From an uncultured Dorea sp. (GTDB lineage: Bacteria; Bacillota; Clostridia; Lachnospirales; Lachnospiraceae), in contig CAJUFA010000014.1 of NCBI GenBank assembly GCA_910585725.1, positions 1 through 64,000 of the forward strand: a DNA stretch of 64,000 nucleotides, written 5' to 3'. Made by a program: the position numbers and the translations under genes. Below, piece by piece: positions 60,999 to 64,000 of the stretch. Numbering within the stretch: the stretch's first letter is position 1; each line of letters begins with the position of its first letter. A model generated the notes under the pieces. It searched no databases, was not told the DNA's origin, and saw nothing but the letters and a program-made list of their open reading frames with translations.

Positions 60999-62895
60999 GA
61001 CTGTTACCTCCTTTCGAAGCCGACGGATGGTCTGCCCCACAGGCCGTTGTGTCGGAAGGGATAATGGCGTGGACAGGGCAAAGCCGGCTGCACAGTCCGC
61101 ATCCGGTACAGAGGGCGGCGTCGACGCCGATATTTTCGCCTGTCATGATTAACGCAGGACATCCCAGCTCCCGGATACATTTTTTGCAACGGATACATTT
61201 TCCGGTATCGATGTTCATCTTGCCGGCCGGTTTGGTGACGGCGATACAAGGCGATTTGAAGATAATAGCCTTGACGCCCGGTTCGCCTGCTACGCGTCTG
61301 ACGCAGGCGACGGCCGCCGAATGATCCAGCGGGTCTGCCGTTTCTATGATTTTAAGGCCGATTCCTCTAAGAACCGCTTCTATATCAATCTTATCCACGA
61401 TATTACCCATCATGGTGTGTCCGGTACCCGGATGAGGCTGGTGTCCGGTCATAGCTGTCGTAGAGTTATCCAGGACGACTAAAGTCATATCCGCCTGATT
61501 ATAGACGGCATTGACCACCCCGGGGATAGCAGAGGCAAAGAATGTGGAATCGCCCACGAATGCGAAGCATGCGGTATCCGGTTCGATATGCCCGACGCCC
61601 TGGGCGATCCCGAGACCCGCTCCCATGCAGAGGCAGGTGTCTACCATGTCAAGGGGCATGGCGTTTCCCAGCGTATAGCAGCCGATATCTCCGCAGAAAA
61701 TAGTTTTCTGTCCTTTCATGGCTGTCTTGACCGCATAGAAGGAAGCGCGGTGAGGGCAGCCTGCGCATAGAACCGGGGGACGGACGGGGAGCAGGGGCGG
61801 TCTGTCCTCGGATGCGGAAGAACCGGCCTTTGCCTGGTCTGGAAGCTGATACCCAAGGAAACTTGTGATGTTCTGGCGCACGCTGTCCTGAGTATTCTCC
61901 CCGGCATTCGGCGTATGGTGAGTCAGTTTTCCATAGATCTTCGTCGGGAGATGGTGTTTCCCGCAAAGGTAGGTCAGTTCCCGTTCGATCACAGGATCCA
62001 ATTCTTCGATGCAGAGAACTTCGTCCAGTCCGTTGAGAAATTCCAGCGCAAGTTTCTCAGGGAACGGATGAGGCGTCGCAACCTTGAGAAGACGGATCAT
62101 CCCGATCTGTTCCAGAGTTTCCATGGCGTATGTAAAGCTGATGCCTCCTGTGGCAATTCCGCGTTTTTGAGGCTTTTCAGCCGGTTTCAGCGTATCTTTC
62201 GCCTCAGGGAAAATGCGGTTTCTCTTATATGAAGAGAAATCTTCTGCCATTCTGACATTTCTTTCTTCGATTTTTATATGGTTCTGGTAAGAAAGCCTTG
62301 GGAAGATCACCCACCGCGCGGTGTCCTTGCGGAAACCTTCCGGACGGCGCCGTGTATATTCCGAGGGATCCTTTACCGTGATGGAAGCGTATCCATGGCA
62401 CACTCTGGTAGTCGGGCGGAAGAAGACGGGGGTGCCGTATGTTTCCGAACAGGTAAATGCTTCCTGTATCATCTCATATGCTTCCTGTGCGGAAGTCGGG
62501 TCGAAGCAGGGGAGCTTGGAAAATGCGGAATAATGTCTGGTATCCTGCTCCGTCTGGGAAGAGATAGGCCCCGGGTCGTCCGCCACAAGGATTACCATTC
62601 CCCCCTTGACTCCGATGTAGGCGAGGCTCATCAGCGGGTCGGAAGCGACGTTAAGCCCGACCTGTTTCATGGTTACAAGACTTCGCGCGCCCGCGTATGC
62701 AGCTCCGGCAGCGACTTCCAGGGCGGATTTCTCGTTGACGGACCACTCTACATAGGTAGTGTCATCTCTGTGTTTTGCTGCTGTTTCCAGTACTTCGGAG
62801 GAAGGGGTTCCCGGATAGCCGGATACCAGATTCACCCCTGCGGCGACAGCGCCCAGGGCAATCGCTTCATTGCCCATTAAGAATTCTTTATGCAT
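60991..62895 (-). CDS. iorA: Indolepyruvate:ferredoxin oxidoreductase, alpha subunit
   Basis: A 634-residue TPP enzyme. The pyrimidine-binding domain has MGNEAIALGAVAAGVNLVSGYPGTPSSE. The TPP pyrophosphate domain holds CPHRASF, GDIGCYTLG and GDSTFFASAIPGV. Two [4Fe-4S] motifs close the protein: CIRCKKC and CTGCGLCSRLCP. It works on indolepyruvate, phenylpyruvate and hydroxyphenylpyruvate from amino-acid fermentation. Promoter TTGCAT-N17-TATAAT lies upstream. Confidence 0.95.
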   Translation of the reverse strand: MHKEFLMGNEAIALGAVAAGVNLVSGYPGTPSSEVLETAAKHRDDTTYVEWSVNEKSALEVAAGAAYAGARSLVTMKQVGLNVASDPLMSLAYIGVKGGMVILVADDPGPISSQTEQDTRHYSAFSKLPCFDPTSAQEAYEMIQEAFTCSETYGTPVFFRPTTRVCHGYASITVKDPSEYTRRRPEGFRKDTARWVIFPRLSYQNHIKIEERNVRMAEDFSSYKRNRIFPEAKDTLKPAEKPQKRGIATGGISFTYAMETLEQIGMIRLLKVATPHPFPEKLALEFLNGLDEVLCIEELDPVIERELTYLCGKHHLPTKIYGKLTHHTPNAGENTQDSVRQNITSFLGYQLPDQAKAGSSASEDRPPLLPVRPPVLCAGCPHRASFYAVKTAMKGQKTIFCGDIGCYTLGNAMPLDMVDTCLCMGAGLGIAQGVGHIEPDTACFAFVGDSTFFASAIPGVVNAVYNQADMTLVVLDNSTTAMTGHQPHPGTGHTMMGNIVDKIDIEAVLRGIGLKIIETADPLDHSAAVACVRRVAGEPGVKAIIFKSPCIAVTKPAGKMNIDTGKCIRCKKCIRELGCPALIMTGENIGVDAALCTGCGLCSRLCPVHAIIPSDTTACGADHPSASKGGNSHE

Positions 62896-62943
62896 AATAG
62901 TTCACCTCTTTAAAGTTTCTCTACTGACGATAAGACAGATGCT

Positions 62944-62972
62944 ATTATAGCATTTTTGCAGATGCAATGCAA
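62944..62972 (-). promoter_or_regulatory. Promoter of the iorA-iorB-paaK operon
   Basis: Minus strand: TTGCAT (62972-62967), a 17-base spacer, TATAAT (62949-62944). Confidence 0.7.
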
Positions 62973-63006
62973 ATTTGTAAAAAAGATGAAAAAGAGAGTG
63001 ATATTA

Positions 63007-63035
63007 TTGCTATTTTGTATGTCTTGTGGTAAAAT
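63007..63035 (+). promoter_or_regulatory. Promoter of secG-rnr
   Basis: TTGCTA, a 17-base spacer and TAAAAT, about 32 bases before the secG start. Confidence 0.65.
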
Positions 63036-63066
63036 AAATATGGTTTAGACGCAGGAGGTGTAGAAG

Positions 63067-63309
63067 GTGGAGATTTTAAAGACAGTATTAATAATTATAT
63101 TTGCAATAGACTGTATCGCATTGACGGCTATCGTTTTAATGCAGGAAGGTAAGTCTGCGGGACTTGGGACGATTAGCGGTATGGCGGACACTTACTGGGG
63201 ACAGAACAAGGGGCGTTCTATGGAAGGCGCATTGGTGAAGTCTACGAAGTTTCTGGCGATTCTGTTTATTGTTCTGGCAGCAGTGTTGAATTTAAAAGTA
63301 TTTGCGTAG
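63067..63309 (+). CDS. secG: Protein translocase subunit SecG
   Basis: An 80-residue two-span membrane protein. The first span is at residues 4-24, the loop holds LMQEGKSAGLGTISG and the second span ends ILFIVLAAVLNLKVF. SecG assists the SecYEG channel. It starts with GTG at 63067, with GGAGG 9 bases upstream. The secG-rnr order is standard for Firmicutes. Confidence 0.93.
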   Translation: MEILKTVLIIIFAIDCIALTAIVLMQEGKSAGLGTISGMADTYWGQNKGRSMEGALVKSTKFLAILFIVLAAVLNLKVFA

Positions 63310-63339
63310 GTTAGAGCATATTTTTATGAGATTGGTGGG

Positions 63340-63361
63340 ACACTCCTGTATAGGAGTGTCC
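63340..63361. other. Perfect hairpin between secG and rnr
   Basis: GACACTCCT / AGGAGTGTC with a 4-base loop. No T tract follows, so an mRNA processing or stability element is likelier than a terminator. Confidence 0.5.
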
Positions 63362-63409
63362 ATTTGCGTTAAATGAGCGTATAGAATGATAAAGGAGGAA
63401 GTGCAGAAG

Positions 63410-64000
63410 ATGAGCCAGACTTTTGAGAAGAGGAAAAAAGTAATCTATGACCTGATCTGTGATGATCTGTACGTACCCATGAAGTTCAGAGAGCTTGCTA
63501 TGCTTCTGCAGATTCCGAGAGAACAAAGAGACGAACTCAGGGAAGTCCTGGAGGCGTTGGCGGCAGATGGAAAGATCTGTCTGTCGAAGCGGGGAAAGTA
63601 CTGTAAAGGTGAAGCAAAGCATTTGACAGGGGTTTATCACGGGAACTTAAGAGGTTTTGGATTCGTCGTGATGGAGGATGAAGGCCAGGATGTATTCATT
63701 GGCGAAGAGGATAAGAACGGCGCCTTTGACGGGGACAGAGTTGAATTTATCATTCTGAGGGAGCCGGACCAGAGACGCCGGGAAGGAAGGATTATCAGGA
63801 TTATATCCAGGGGAATCACCAGAATTGTCGGGATCTACCGGAAGAAAGAGAAGCAGAATTATGGGTTTGTGATTCCGGATAATCAAAAATTTACCCAGGA
63901 TGTCTTTATTTCCGCCGAGAAGTCAAAAGGAGCGATGGACGGTCATAAAGTGGTTGCAGAGCTGACGTCTTATGGAGAAGGCGGAAGGAAGCCGGAAGGA
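63410..64000 (+). CDS. rnr: Ribonuclease R, N-terminal part (runs off the window)
   Basis: An open frame of 197 codons with no stop continues past the window edge. The N-terminus is a helix-turn-helix (FRELAMLLQIPREQRDELREVL, seen as MKFRELAML and LREVLEALAADGKI). Two cold-shock-type RNA-binding segments follow: GVYHGNLRGFGFVVMED with DVFIGEED, then YRKKEKQNYGFVIPD with DVFISAE. This is the RNase R layout, and the position after secG supports it. The catalytic domain lies outside. The ATG at 63410 follows AAAGGAGG. Confidence 0.9.
   Translation, partial: MSQTFEKRKKVIYDLICDDLYVPMKFRELAMLLQIPREQRDELREVLEALAADGKICLSKRGKYCKGEAKHLTGVYHGNLRGFGFVVMEDEGQDVFIGEEDKNGAFDGDRVEFIILREPDQRRREGRIIRIISRGITRIVGIYRKKEKQNYGFVIPDNQKFTQDVFISAEKSKGAMDGHKVVAELTSYGEGGRKPEG

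Overview
The window looks like a chromosomal segment of a Gram-positive, anaerobic gut Firmicute of the family Lachnospiraceae (Clostridia). Pointers are the strong SD-led genes with sigma-A promoters, DUF6465, DUF4364, DUF1385 and DUF1835 family proteins, indolepyruvate:ferredoxin oxidoreductase with a phenylacetate-CoA ligase, NiaR, a 6S-type RNA after thrC, and a type VIIb (WXG100/EssC) secretion locus. No phage, insertion sequence, CRISPR array or tRNA was recognised. The assignment is inference from gene content, not from a database search.

Layout. 1-1500: last bases of a 23S rRNA, a terminator, then coaBC on the minus strand. 1.5-7.4 kb: a lipoprotein, a ROK repressor divergent from a sugar/polyol operon (SDR, a collapsed sugar ABC transporter, a zinc dehydrogenase) and an aldo/keto reductase. 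7.4-15 kb: YolD-like protein plus Y-family polymerase with a LexA-like site, an acidic unknown protein, a CPA2 antiporter, then an iolG-like dehydrogenase, an HD protein, a DUF1835 protein and a radical SAM protein. 15-18.7 kb: response regulator, ABC ATPase, permease and histidine kinase, a self-contained sensing and export module with phased direct repeats in front of the ABC genes. 19-23 kb: a 1029-residue flagellin and a coiled-coil partner, without other motility genes. 23.3-26.2 kb: FAD protein and MATE exporter, minus strand.

26.5-38.1 kb is the most distinctive part: a T7SSb locus in the order EsaA-like, WXG100, EssA-like, EsaB, EssB, EssC, a second small Esx-like protein, a helical protein ending in a probable papain-like peptidase (candidate effector), a membrane-anchored unknown (candidate immunity or accessory protein) and a small coiled-coil protein. 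All face the same way behind a near-consensus promoter at 26383.

38-64 kb is mostly housekeeping: niaR, a cytidylate-kinase-like protein, a metal-efflux-type permease, a histone-H1-like DUF6465 protein, membrane and PHP proteins, feoAB with a Fur-like box, leuCD-thrC, 6S RNA, mnmM, a PepSY lipoprotein, a split chromate-type transporter, DUF4364, a TIGR01212 radical SAM protein, rho-rpmE-DUF1385-prmC-prfA, paaK-iorB-iorA, and secG followed by the start of rnr, which runs off the end of the window.
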